The position numbers and the translations under genes are program-made. Below the pieces are notes generated by a model. The model had not been told where the DNA came from and made no database searches. It saw only the letters and a program-made list of their open reading frames with translations. Shown here piece by piece: positions 18,526 to 26,602 of a stretch of 64,000 nt of DNA. Source of the stretch: Mycobacteriaceae bacterium (GTDB taxonomy: Bacteria > Actinomycetota > Actinomycetes > Mycobacteriales > Mycobacteriaceae); assembly GCA_019245755.1 (NCBI GenBank), contig JAFARC010000081.1, positions 1 to 64,000 on the forward strand, in the 5' to 3' direction. Within the stretch, counting starts at the first letter, position 1. Each line of letters opens with the position of its first letter.

Positions 18526-19082
18526 GCGTCCGGGATTCGGTCATCTCGGTGCTGACGGGTTGGCAGACATCGGATTTCGCGCAGGTGGCGCTGCGCGAGG
18601 CGATCCTGGGGTTCGTGCTCGGCCGGGACGACGCATGCCGGCGGGAGTGCCTGCCCGGCCACATCACGGCCTCCGCGCTGGTGATCGACAGCAGTATGAC
18701 GCGGGCGCTGCTGACGCTGCATCCGCGGCTGGGCCGGTGGGTTCAACTGGGCGGGCACTGCGAGAACGGCGACGGTCACATCGTGGCCGCGGCGCAGCGG
18801 GAGGCCATCGAGGAATCGGGTATCGGCGACCTGCACATCGACCCCGAACTCCTCGCGCTGCACGTCCACCCGATCACCTGCTCGCTGGGGGTACCCACCC
18901 GCCACCTCGATCTGCAGTTCGTCGCGTACGCACCACCAGACGCCGCGATCGAGGTCAGTGACGAGTCGCTGGACCTGCGGTGGTGGCCGCTGGACGCGTT
19001 GCCGAAGAACTCGGATCAGGCGCTGGCGCAGCTGGTTTCGTTCGCCCAGGGACGTATCGCGGCTCAGACGTCGGTCGAGTAG
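18522..19082 (+). CDS. NUDIX hydrolase coupled to fbiAB
   Basis: 186-residue protein with a variant Nudix box in the GGHxExGD style (GGHCENGDGH, then REAIEESGI), enough to bind a divalent metal and cleave a nucleoside-diphosphate-type bond. The ATG at 18522 overlaps the fbiB stop (ATGA), which argues for a function tied to F420 synthesis or turnover. M. tuberculosis instead has a DNA methylase gene (Rv3263) here. The last 19 nt overlap the convergent manB gene. The true substrate is unknown. Confidence 0.88.
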   Translation: MSVRDSVISVLTGWQTSDFAQVALREAILGFVLGRDDACRRECLPGHITASALVIDSSMTRALLTLHPRLGRWVQLGGHCENGDGHIVAAAQREAIEESGIGDLHIDPELLALHVHPITCSLGVPTRHLDLQFVAYAPPDAAIEVSDESLDLRWWPLDALPKNSDQALAQLVSFAQGRIAAQTSVE

Positions 19083-20143
19083 CGGATTCCGCCGTCGGGG
19101 ATCGTCACCCCGGGCCACACCCGCGCGCCGCGCAGCAACTCGCAGCGGGCGCCGATGTTGGCCCCGTCGCCGATGACGCCGTCGCGAATCAGCGCGCGCG
19201 GGCCGATCCGGGCGCCGAACCCGATGATCGACCGCTCGATCACCGATCCGGCCTCGACCTTCACGCCGTCGAAAACGAGCGCGCCGTCCAGCCGGGCGCC
19301 GGGCCCGATCTCGGCGCCGCGGCCGACCACCGTCCCGCCGATCAACAGCGCGCCCGGCGCCACCGCGGCGCCGTCGTGCACCAGTTTCTCCCCCCGTTGG
19401 TCGCCGAGTGCCGGCGACGGCGCGATGCCGCGTACCAGATCCGCCGAGCCGCGCACAAAGTCCTCGGGGGTGCCCATGTCGCGCCAGTACGTCGCATCAA
19501 CGTAGCCGCAGACCCGCACGCCCTCGGACAGCAGAGCCGGAAACACCTCGCGCTCCACCGACACCGGCCGGCCCCGCGGAATCCGGTCGATCAGCGCGCG
19601 CCGGAACACGTAGCAGCCGGCGTTGATCTGGTCGGTCGGCGGATCCTGGGTCTTCTCCAGGAAGGCCGTCACCACGCCGTCGTCGTCGGTCGGCACGCAG
19701 CCGTAGGCCCGGGGATCGCCGACCCGCACGAGGTGCAGCGTCAGGTCGGCGGACTTGCCGTCGTGGGTCTGGCGCAGGGCACCCAGATCGGCGCCCGACA
19801 ACACATCGCCGTTGAACACCATCGCGGTGTCGTGGCGCAGCTTGTCCGCGACGTTCGCGATCGCGCCACCGGTGCCCATCGGCTCGGCTTCGGTGACGTA
19901 TTCAATCTGCAGGCCGAGCTTGGACCCGTCACCAAATTCCGACTCGAACACCCCCGCCTTGTAGGAGGTGCCCATGATGACGTGCTCGATGCCGGCCGCC
20001 GCGATGCGCGACAGCAGGTGCGTCAAAAACGGCAGCCCGGCGGTGGGCAACATCGGCTTGGGCGCCGACAGGGTCAGCGGCCGAAGCCGGGTGCCTGCCC
20101 CGCCGACCAGGACGACGGCGTCGACCTTCGAGGGATCTGTCAC
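19064..20143 (-). CDS. manB: Mannose-1-phosphate guanylyltransferase (GDP-mannose pyrophosphorylase)
   Basis: 359-residue enzyme making GDP-mannose from mannose-1-P and GTP, the donor for PIM, LAM and mannoproteins. The nucleotidyltransferase motif VLVGGAGTRLRPLT is at residues 10-23, followed by PKPMLPTAG, FNGDVLSG with the metal-binding Asp, and WRDMGTPEDF. The C-terminal third is a left-handed beta-helix of hexapeptide repeats. Length equals Rv3264c. GTG 20143 is 1 nt downstream of the wbbL stop, in the rmlD-hydrolase-wbbL-manB operon. Gene naming varies: manB is also used for the mutase. Confidence 0.95.
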   Translation of the reverse strand: MTDPSKVDAVVLVGGAGTRLRPLTLSAPKPMLPTAGLPFLTHLLSRIAAAGIEHVIMGTSYKAGVFESEFGDGSKLGLQIEYVTEAEPMGTGGAIANVADKLRHDTAMVFNGDVLSGADLGALRQTHDGKSADLTLHLVRVGDPRAYGCVPTDDDGVVTAFLEKTQDPPTDQINAGCYVFRRALIDRIPRGRPVSVEREVFPALLSEGVRVCGYVDATYWRDMGTPEDFVRGSADLVRGIAPSPALGDQRGEKLVHDGAAVAPGALLIGGTVVGRGAEIGPGARLDGALVFDGVKVEAGSVIERSIIGFGARIGPRALIRDGVIGDGANIGARCELLRGARVWPGVTIPDGGIRYSTDV

Positions 20144-20144
20144 G

Positions 20145-21029
20145 TCAGCGCCGTCCTTTCGCCAGCTTGCGTCGCTCGGTTCGAACCACCAGCCGGGCGC
20201 GGGCGGCGAGGGCGCTTCGCATCGCCCAGAGCAGCGGCGCCTGCCACCACCGGCCGTACCGGTCGGCAAGGTAAATGTAGGTGCTGGCGTGATGGGCGGC
20301 GAGGTTTCGGGCAGGATCGCGGCCGGTGGCATGGCCCTTGTCGTGCAGGACCTCGGCCGAGGGCACGTAGACGTTCTGCCAGCCGGCCTTACCGAGCCGG
20401 TCGCCAAGGTCGACGTCTTCCATGTACATGAAGTAGCGCTCGTCGAAACCACCCACGTCGTCGAAGGCGGCCCGGCGCAGCAGCAGGCAGGAGCCCGACA
20501 ACCAACCGACCGGCCGCTCGGTGGGCTCGAGCCGGTCCTGGCGGTACGCCGCGGTCCACGGATTTTTCCTCCAGAACGGCCCGACCACGGCGTGCATGCC
20601 GCCGCGGATCACGCTCGGCACGTGGCGGGCCGACGGGTACACCGAGCCGTCGGGGTCGCGGATCAGCGGGCCGAGCGCGCCGGCCCGGGGCCACCGGCCC
20701 GCGGCCTCCAACAGCAGGTCGATGCTGCCCGGGCCCCACTGGACGTCCGGATTCGCGACCACAAAAAAGTCCGAGCAGTCGGTTTGCGCGCACAGTTCGG
20801 CGACGGCCCGGTTGACCGCCGAGCCGTAGCCGAGGTTGGCGCCGGTACGCAGCAACCGGGTGCTCGGAAAGTCGTTTTGGGCCGCCTCCGGGGCGCCGTC
20901 GGTCGACCCGTTGTCGGCCATGATGACGCTGACCGGGCGGTCGGTGGCGTGGCAGAGGGTGGCCAGGAACCGGGCGAGGTGCGGACCGGGTGAATACGTC
21001 ACCGTCACGACAACCAGTTCGTCGCTCAC
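20145..21029 (-). CDS. wbbL: Rhamnosyltransferase for the arabinogalactan linker (WbbL1-like)
   Basis: 294-residue GT2 enzyme that adds L-rhamnose from dTDP-rhamnose to GlcNAc-PP-decaprenol, forming the disaccharide linker between peptidoglycan and arabinogalactan. Seen are VTVTYSPGPHLARFLATL, MADNGSTDG, the metal-binding VANPDVQWGPGS, the WLSGSCLL loop and GGFDERYFMYMEDVDLGDR. It matches Rv3265c closely, but lacks the short insertion before the VANPD strand. GTG 21029 gives the conserved N-terminus. It is a membrane-associated cytoplasmic enzyme. Confidence 0.95.
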   Translation of the reverse strand: MSDELVVVTVTYSPGPHLARFLATLCHATDRPVSVIMADNGSTDGAPEAAQNDFPSTRLLRTGANLGYGSAVNRAVAELCAQTDCSDFFVVANPDVQWGPGSIDLLLEAAGRWPRAGALGPLIRDPDGSVYPSARHVPSVIRGGMHAVVGPFWRKNPWTAAYRQDRLEPTERPVGWLSGSCLLLRRAAFDDVGGFDERYFMYMEDVDLGDRLGKAGWQNVYVPSAEVLHDKGHATGRDPARNLAAHHASTYIYLADRYGRWWQAPLLWAMRSALAARARLVVRTERRKLAKGRR

Positions 21030-21043
21030 GGCGTAGAGGGTAG

Positions 21044-21742
21044 CTACCGGGCAGCGTCGCCGAGCAGGGTCCCGAAGGCGGCCGGGTCGGCGAACGGCGA
21101 CATGTGCGCCCAGCCCGGGACAATCTGGAGCCGCGCGTCGGGGATCGTTTCGGCCAGTTGCGTCATCACCTGCGGGGTCGCGACCTCGTCGTGGCCGGCC
21201 GCGAACAGCCGCGTCGGCGCGGCGATGTGCCCGACTTCGGTGGAGCGGTCGTAGTGGGCGATCGCATCCAGCGATGCGGCCCACGGACCCCGCGGCGCGG
21301 TGGCGAGCCGTCGCCGGAGGTAGGCGATCACCGGCGGGTCGGCCGCCAGCTGTTGGGGAGTGAACCAGCGGGCGAGGTCGGCGTCGATGTCGAACGGCGC
21401 GCCAGCGCGGACGGCGCGCGCGCCCCGCGCGAAGGCCGGGAAGGGGGTGTGGCGGCTGCAGACGATGATCAATCGGGTGACGCGTCGCGGGGCCTGGAGG
21501 GCCAGCTCGATGGCGACCTGGCCGCCGAAGGAGTGGCCGACGACCACGAGGTCTCCTTCGTCGGGGAGGGCGGCGAGGACCTTGGTGGCGATCTGCCGCT
21601 GCAGGCTGTGCGCCGATCCGGCCGCGGGGATCAGGGTGTCGAGGTCGGGGACGGCGGTGGGCGTCGGGAGGTGCGGACGCACCCCGTCGAAGACCTCGGG
21701 GCTGAGCGGCGTGCCGTGCAGGAGCAGCCACCGGGTCTGCAT
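21044..21742 (-). CDS. Alpha/beta-hydrolase in the rhamnose operon
   Basis: 232-residue alpha/beta-hydrolase. It has the oxyanion HG motif at LLHGTPLSPEVF, the nucleophile elbow GHSFGG (Ser about 72), a late Asp in AAGHDE and the histidine in GWAHMSPF, so the catalytic triad is complete. The start ATG overlaps the rmlD stop by one base (TGATG) and it ends 14 bp before wbbL, so it is co-expressed with linker synthesis. M. tuberculosis has no gene between rmlD and wbbL1. Substrate unknown; a lipid, ester or thioester is possible. Confidence 0.85.
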   Translation of the reverse strand: MQTRWLLLHGTPLSPEVFDGVRPHLPTPTAVPDLDTLIPAAGSAHSLQRQIATKVLAALPDEGDLVVVGHSFGGQVAIELALQAPRRVTRLIIVCSRHTPFPAFARGARAVRAGAPFDIDADLARWFTPQQLAADPPVIAYLRRRLATAPRGPWAASLDAIAHYDRSTEVGHIAAPTRLFAAGHDEVATPQVMTQLAETIPDARLQIVPGWAHMSPFADPAAFGTLLGDAAR

Positions 21743-22593
21743 CAGCGCAGCGCGGCGGCCAGCGCATCGCGCCAGTGGCGCAGCGGGGTCAGGCCCGCCT
21801 CGGCCGACAGCTGTCCCGACAGCGCCGAGTAGGGCGGCCGCCGTGCGGGTCGGGGGCGATCGGCGGTGGCGACCGGCCGGATCCGCTGCGGGTCGGCGCC
21901 GATCTCCTCGAACACCGCTCGGGCCTGTTCGAAACGGCTGGCCGCGCCCCCGTTCGCCGCGTGCAGCAGCGGTGCGGTGATGTCGCCGTCGGCCAGCTGC
22001 AGCAGGGCTCGCGCCAGGTCGGCGACATAGCTGGGCGATCCGACCTGGTCGGCCACCACCTCGAGGAGGCCGTCGTCTTCGGCGCGGCGACGGATGGCGC
22101 CAACGAAGTCGTCGCCGCGGCCGGTGTAGACCCAGGAGGTGCGCACTATGTGGGCGTCGGGCATCTCATCGTGCACCGCGCGCTCGCCGGCCAACTTGGT
22201 GCGCCCGTAGACGCTCAGCGGCTCGGCCCGGTCGTGCAGGTCGTACGGCCGCGGCGGGCCGTCGAAGCGGCCGCTGAAGACGTAGTCGGTGGAGATGTGG
22301 ATCATCCGGGCGTTCGCCCCGGCGCAGGCCCGCGCGAGGTTGCCGGCGCCGACGGCGTTGACGGCGTAGGCGCGCGCTTCGTCGGACTCGGCGGCGTCCA
22401 CGGCGGTGTAGGCGGCGCAATTGACCACCACGTCGCCGGGCCCGATGAGCCGCGCGGCCGCGCCGGGGTCGGTGATGTCGCACTGCTTCGAGGTCAGGGG
22501 CAGCACATCGCGGCCCTGCCGGGTGGCCTCCGCGGCCAGAAACCGGCCGACCTGGCCGCCGGCGCCGGTGATCACGATCCGCTGGGAGGACAT
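21742..22593 (-). CDS. rmlD: dTDP-4-dehydrorhamnose reductase
   Basis: 283-residue extended SDR that carries out the last step of dTDP-L-rhamnose synthesis. The NAD(P) motif GAGGQVG is at residues 9-15, CDITDP follows, and the catalytic YGRTK (Y-x-x-x-K) is near 132 after STDYVFSG. The ATG at 22593 is chosen because the Rossmann strand follows at once. Corresponds to Rv3266c. It heads the operon rmlD - hydrolase - wbbL - manB and is divergent from the LCP gene 92 bp away. Confidence 0.95.
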   Translation of the reverse strand: MSSQRIVITGAGGQVGRFLAAEATRQGRDVLPLTSKQCDITDPGAAARLIGPGDVVVNCAAYTAVDAAESDEARAYAVNAVGAGNLARACAGANARMIHISTDYVFSGRFDGPPRPYDLHDRAEPLSVYGRTKLAGERAVHDEMPDAHIVRTSWVYTGRGDDFVGAIRRRAEDDGLLEVVADQVGSPSYVADLARALLQLADGDITAPLLHAANGGAASRFEQARAVFEEIGADPQRIRPVATADRPRPARRPPYSALSGQLSAEAGLTPLRHWRDALAAALR

Positions 22594-22685
22594 GGCGATG
22601 AGTCTGGCACGCCCGGCGCGGGCTACCAGGAGACCGGCGCTCGCGCCAGTAGCCTGATCCACGTCAGCGAAGGGACAGGGGATCT

Positions 22686-24173
22686 TTGTTGCCTGCTGCC
22701 GTTGGGGGCGCGAACGTGCGGCGCGCGGTGCGCGCCGCGGTCACCGTGGTCGCGATCGCCATGATGGCGGTCACCGGGGTGGCATGGGGCAAGCTGCGTT
22801 CGTTCGAAGCCGGCATCTTCGAGTTCAGTACCCCGCTGCTGGGCAAGGGCGGCGACGACGGCGCGATCGACATTTTGCTGGTCGGCCTGGACAGCCGCAC
22901 CGACGCACACGGAAACCCGCTGCCGCAGGAACAATTGTCGATGCTGCACGCCGGCGACGACGTGTCCACCAACACTGACACGATCATCCTGGTGCGCATT
23001 CCCAACAACGGGAAGTCAGCCACCGCAATCTCGATCCCGCGCGACTCTTATGTCCAAGCGCCGGGGCTGGGCAAAACCAAAATCAACGGGGTTTACGGCC
23101 AGACCAAGGAGGCGGAGCGGGTCAAGCTCGTCGAATCCAATGTCAGTGACGCCGCAGCCGAATCCCGGTCCACGCAGGCCGGCCGGGAGGCGCTGATCAA
23201 GACCGTCGCCGACCTGACCGGTGTCACCGTCGACCATTACGCCGAAATCGGGCTGCTGGGCTTCGCGTTGATCACCGATGCGGTCGGCGGCGTCAACGTA
23301 TGCCTGAAAGATACAGTCTCCGAACCTCTTTCCGGGGCGGACTTCCCGGCCGGCTGGCAGAAGCTGAACGGGCCACAGGCGTTGAGCTTCGTGCGCCAGC
23401 GCCACGACTTGCCGCGCGGTGACCTCGACCGGGTGGTTCGCCAGCAGGCGGTGATGGCGGCGCTTGCACACCAGGTGATCTCGGGCAAGACACTGTCAAG
23501 CCCCGCGGCCGTGGACCGGTTGCAGCAGGCGATCCAGCGGTCGGTGGTGTTGTCCGACGGCTGGAACGTGATGGATTTCGTCAAACAGCTGCAGAAGCTG
23601 GCCGCCGCCAGCGTGGCGTTCGCCACCATCCCGGTGCTCGACGAGTCCGGCTGGAGCGACGACGGAACGCAGAGCGTGGTCCGGGTCGATCCGGCGCAGG
23701 TGCAGGAGTGGGTCAAGGGCCTGCTGAGCGACCAGGCACACGGCAAGACCCAGCAACTTGCCTACACCCCGTCGAAGACCACCGCCGACGTGCTCAACGA
23801 CAGTGACATCGGCGGACTCGCCGCCGCGGTGTCGGAAGTGCTGACCAACAGCGGCTTTACGGCGGGCACCGTCGGCAACAATGAATCGGGTCACGTGTCG
23901 GGCAGCCAAATCCAGGCCGCCAAGGCCGACGACCTCGGGGCGCGAACGGTGTCCAAACAGCTGGGCGGGCTGCCGATCGTGGCCAACCCGAGCGTGCCGC
24001 CGGGCACGGTGCGGGTGGTGCTCGCCGGCGACTACACCGGGCCGGGGTCTGGACTCAGTGACAACGATGGGCTGTCGACACCGGTGGGCACCGCGGCGGC
24101 TGCGCCCACAGACCCCACCGCCCCGCCGCCGGTCCTCACCGCCGGTGCGGACAAGCCCGAATGCGTGAACTGA
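22686..24173 (+). CDS. LytR-CpsA-Psr family ligase (Rv3267-like)
   Basis: About 495 residues, with an N-terminal membrane anchor (about 14-35) and an extracytoplasmic LCP domain that joins arabinogalactan to peptidoglycan. LCP marks are DILLVGLDSRTD, TDTIILVRI, ISIPRDSYV, KTKINGVYG and FVRQRHDLPRGDLDRVVRQQ, including the Arg and Asp residues that bind the polyprenyl pyrophosphate. A C-terminal LytR_C domain follows and ends at a cysteine-containing tail. The TTG start at 22686 (or the next TTG) follows CAGGGG by 4 nt. TAGCCT at 22650-22655 is a likely -10. Confidence 0.92.
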   Translation: MLPAAVGGANVRRAVRAAVTVVAIAMMAVTGVAWGKLRSFEAGIFEFSTPLLGKGGDDGAIDILLVGLDSRTDAHGNPLPQEQLSMLHAGDDVSTNTDTIILVRIPNNGKSATAISIPRDSYVQAPGLGKTKINGVYGQTKEAERVKLVESNVSDAAAESRSTQAGREALIKTVADLTGVTVDHYAEIGLLGFALITDAVGGVNVCLKDTVSEPLSGADFPAGWQKLNGPQALSFVRQRHDLPRGDLDRVVRQQAVMAALAHQVISGKTLSSPAAVDRLQQAIQRSVVLSDGWNVMDFVKQLQKLAAASVAFATIPVLDESGWSDDGTQSVVRVDPAQVQEWVKGLLSDQAHGKTQQLAYTPSKTTADVLNDSDIGGLAAAVSEVLTNSGFTAGTVGNNESGHVSGSQIQAAKADDLGARTVSKQLGGLPIVANPSVPPGTVRVVLAGDYTGPGSGLSDNDGLSTPVGTAAAAPTDPTAPPPVLTAGADKPECVN

Positions 24174-24174
24174 C

Positions 24175-24873
24175 GTGGCGAATCTCGCGGCCGCGGTGCT
24201 CGATCCGCTGCTGCGCACCGATCCGGCCGGTCCCCGGATCACTTACTACGACGACGCCACCGGTGAACGCATCGAGCTGTCGGCCGCGACACTGGCCAAC
24301 TGGGCGGCCAAGACCGGCAACCTGCTTCGGGACGAGTTGGCGGCTGGGCCCGGGAGCCGGGTTGCGGTGCTGTTGCCGGCGCATTGGCAGACCAGCGCGG
24401 TGCTGCTGGGCATCTGGTGGATCGGTGCGGAGGTAGTGCTCGGCGGAGGGGGCGACGTGGCGATGTGTACTCGCGAGCGGCTTCTGGAGGCCGGCGCCGA
24501 TGAGGTGGTGGCGCTGTCGCTGGATCCGTTCGGCGCGCCGGTCGCTGACTTGCCGGTGGGCGCCACGGACTACGCGACGTCGGTGCGGGTGCACGGTGAC
24601 CAGATCATCGCCGAGGCACGACCGGGTCCGGCGCTGGACGGGCGATCGGTCGACGACGTGTTATCGGCGGCGCTCGAATCCGCTGGGGTGCAGGGCATCA
24701 CGGGGGACGACCGGGTGATGTCGACCGCGGTCTGGGATAGCGATGACGCGCTGGTGAACAACATGCTGGCCGTGTTGGCGGTGGGGGCGTCGTTGGTGCA
24801 GGTCGCCAACCCGGATCCCAAGGCGATGGAGCGCCGCACCGTTGCCGAGAAGGTCACCCGCGTACTGGGCTGA
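24175..24873 (+). CDS. TIGR03089-family protein (Rv3268-like)
   Basis: 232-residue actinobacterial protein of unknown function. It resembles a shortened N-terminal part of AMP-binding enzymes (RITYYDDATGERIELSAATLANWAAK; PGSRVAVLLPAHWQTSAVLLG). The AMP-forming P-loop and later adenylation motifs are absent, so it is unlikely to adenylate by itself. The GTG at 24175 lies one base after the LCP stop, indicating co-translation with the LCP gene, as in M. tuberculosis. Downstream, the M. tuberculosis genes Rv3269-Rv3273 (including ctpC) are absent here. Confidence 0.82.
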   Translation: MANLAAAVLDPLLRTDPAGPRITYYDDATGERIELSAATLANWAAKTGNLLRDELAAGPGSRVAVLLPAHWQTSAVLLGIWWIGAEVVLGGGGDVAMCTRERLLEAGADEVVALSLDPFGAPVADLPVGATDYATSVRVHGDQIIAEARPGPALDGRSVDDVLSAALESAGVQGITGDDRVMSTAVWDSDDALVNNMLAVLAVGASLVQVANPDPKAMERRTVAEKVTRVLG

Positions 24874-24896
24874 CGGCATGGCCACGTCTTTCGCGG

Positions 24897-26066
24897 TCAC
24901 CGCAGCAGCGCGCGAGACATGACCACGCGCTGAATCTGATTCGTGCCCTCGTAGATCTGGGTGATCTTGGCGTCGCGCATCATCCGCTCAACCGGGAAGT
25001 CCTGCGTGTAGCCGTAGCCGCCGAACAGTTGCACCGCGTCGGTGGTGACCTCCATCGCGACATCGGAGGCAAAGCACTTCGACGCCGAGGAGATGAAGCC
25101 CAGATCCGGCTCACCGCGCTCGGCGCGCGCGGCGGCGGTGTAGACCATCAGCCGGGCCGCCTCGACCTTCATCGCCATGTCGGCCAGCATGAACTGCACA
25201 CCCTCGAAATCGCTGATGCGCTGCCCGAACTGCTTGCGGTCCTTGGTGTATGCGACCGCGGCGTCCAGCGCCCCCTGCGCAATGCCGACGGCCTGCGCGC
25301 CGATCGTCGGGCGGGTGTGGTCCAGCGTCGCCAGCGCGGTCTTGAACCCGGCGCCCGGCTCGCCGATGATCCGGTCGCCGGGGATCACGCAGTCCTCGAA
25401 GTACAGCTCGGTGGTCGGGGAGCCCTTGATGCCGAGCTTTTTCTCCTTGGGCCCCACGGTGAAACCGGGATCGTCTATGTGCACCATGAACGCCGAAATG
25501 CCGTTGGCGCCACGGTCTGGATCGGTCACCGCCATCACCGTGTACCAGCTCGACTTGCCGCCGTTGGTAATCCAGCACTTCGAGCCGTTGAGCACCCACG
25601 CGTCGCCGTCGGCGCGGGCGCGGGTGCGCATCGCCGCCGCGTCGCTGCCGGCTTCCCGCTCACTGAGCGCATAGGACGCCATCGCTTCGCCCGACGCCAA
25701 TTGGGGCAGCACCTGCTTCTTCAACTCGTGGGAGCCGCGCAGGATGAGGCCCATCGTGCCGAGCTTGTTCACCGCCGGGATCAGCGACGCCGACGCGTCG
25801 ACCCGGGCCACCTCTTCGATCACGATGCAGGTGGCCACCGAGTCGGCGCCCTGCCCGCCGTACTCCTCGGGGACGTGCACGGCCGAGAAGCCGGATTCGT
25901 TGAGCGCCTTGAGCGCCTCCGCCGGGAATCGCGCATGCTCGTCGACGTCAGCGGCGTGCGGCGCGATCTCCTTCTCGCACAGATCCCGCAGAACCGCGCG
26001 CAGCTCGTTATGTTCATCCGGAAGCTTAAACACGTCAAAAGTGGGATTACCGGCCCAACCAGCCAT
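24897..26066 (-). CDS. fadE25: Acyl-CoA dehydrogenase FadE25
   Basis: 389-residue FAD acyl-CoA dehydrogenase, the same length as Rv3274c, introducing the alpha-beta double bond during fatty-acid or branched-chain acyl-CoA breakdown. Family signatures include YALSEREAGSDAAAM, WITNGG, RKQFGQRISDFEGVQFMLADM and the C-terminal QLFGGYGYTQDFPVERMMRDAKITQIYEGTNQ split by conserved spacing, with the catalytic Glu at YEGTNQ. ATG 26066 has AAGGAGA 6 nt upstream. It follows purE-purK on the minus strand. Confidence 0.95.
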   Translation of the reverse strand: MAGWAGNPTFDVFKLPDEHNELRAVLRDLCEKEIAPHAADVDEHARFPAEALKALNESGFSAVHVPEEYGGQGADSVATCIVIEEVARVDASASLIPAVNKLGTMGLILRGSHELKKQVLPQLASGEAMASYALSEREAGSDAAAMRTRARADGDAWVLNGSKCWITNGGKSSWYTVMAVTDPDRGANGISAFMVHIDDPGFTVGPKEKKLGIKGSPTTELYFEDCVIPGDRIIGEPGAGFKTALATLDHTRPTIGAQAVGIAQGALDAAVAYTKDRKQFGQRISDFEGVQFMLADMAMKVEAARLMVYTAAARAERGEPDLGFISSASKCFASDVAMEVTTDAVQLFGGYGYTQDFPVERMMRDAKITQIYEGTNQIQRVVMSRALLR

Positions 26067-26095
26067 CTCAGTCTCCTTGATACTCGGCAATAACG

Positions 26096-26602
26096 TTACT
26101 CTTCGTCGAAAAGTCGGGAACGCAACGCGGCGTCCTTGTCCAGCACGGCCGCCTCCAGCCGGATTTGAAACTCCTCGATCCGCCCACGCAGCGCGGCGTC
26201 GGACGATCCCATGATGCGCACGGCGAGCAGACCCGCGTTGCGGGCACCGCCGATCGAGACCGTGGCGACCGGGACACCGGCAGGCATCTGCACGATCGAC
26301 AGCAGCGAGTCGAGCCCGTCGAGCGTGCCCAGCGGCACCGGCACGCCGATCACCGGCAGTGGGGTCGCCGACGCAACCATGCCCGGCAGGTGGGCAGCGC
26401 CGCCGGCACCGGCGATGATCACCTCGATGCCGCGGCCCGCCGCGGTGCGCGCGTACTGGAGCATCCGGCCCGGCGTGCGGTGCGCGGACACGACACCGAC
26501 CTCGAACGCCACATCGAACTCGGCCAGCGCGTGCGCGGCGCCCTCCATCACCGGCCAGTCGCTGTCGCTGCCCATGATCAGCCCCACCCTGGGGTTAGCC
26601 AT
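26096..26602 (-). CDS. purE: N5-carboxyaminoimidazole ribonucleotide mutase
   Basis: 168-residue class I PurE converting N5-CAIR to CAIR in purine synthesis. It has the GSDSDWPVM phosphate-binding loop, the catalytic SAHRTPGRM histidine, the GGAAHLPGM loop and PVPLGTLDGLDSLLSIVQMP. ATG 26602 overlaps the purK 3' end by 8 nt, which is typical purK-purE coupling. Corresponds to Rv3275c. Confidence 0.96.
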   Translation of the reverse strand: MANPRVGLIMGSDSDWPVMEGAAHALAEFDVAFEVGVVSAHRTPGRMLQYARTAAGRGIEVIIAGAGGAAHLPGMVASATPLPVIGVPVPLGTLDGLDSLLSIVQMPAGVPVATVSIGGARNAGLLAVRIMGSSDAALRGRIEEFQIRLEAAVLDKDAALRSRLFDEE

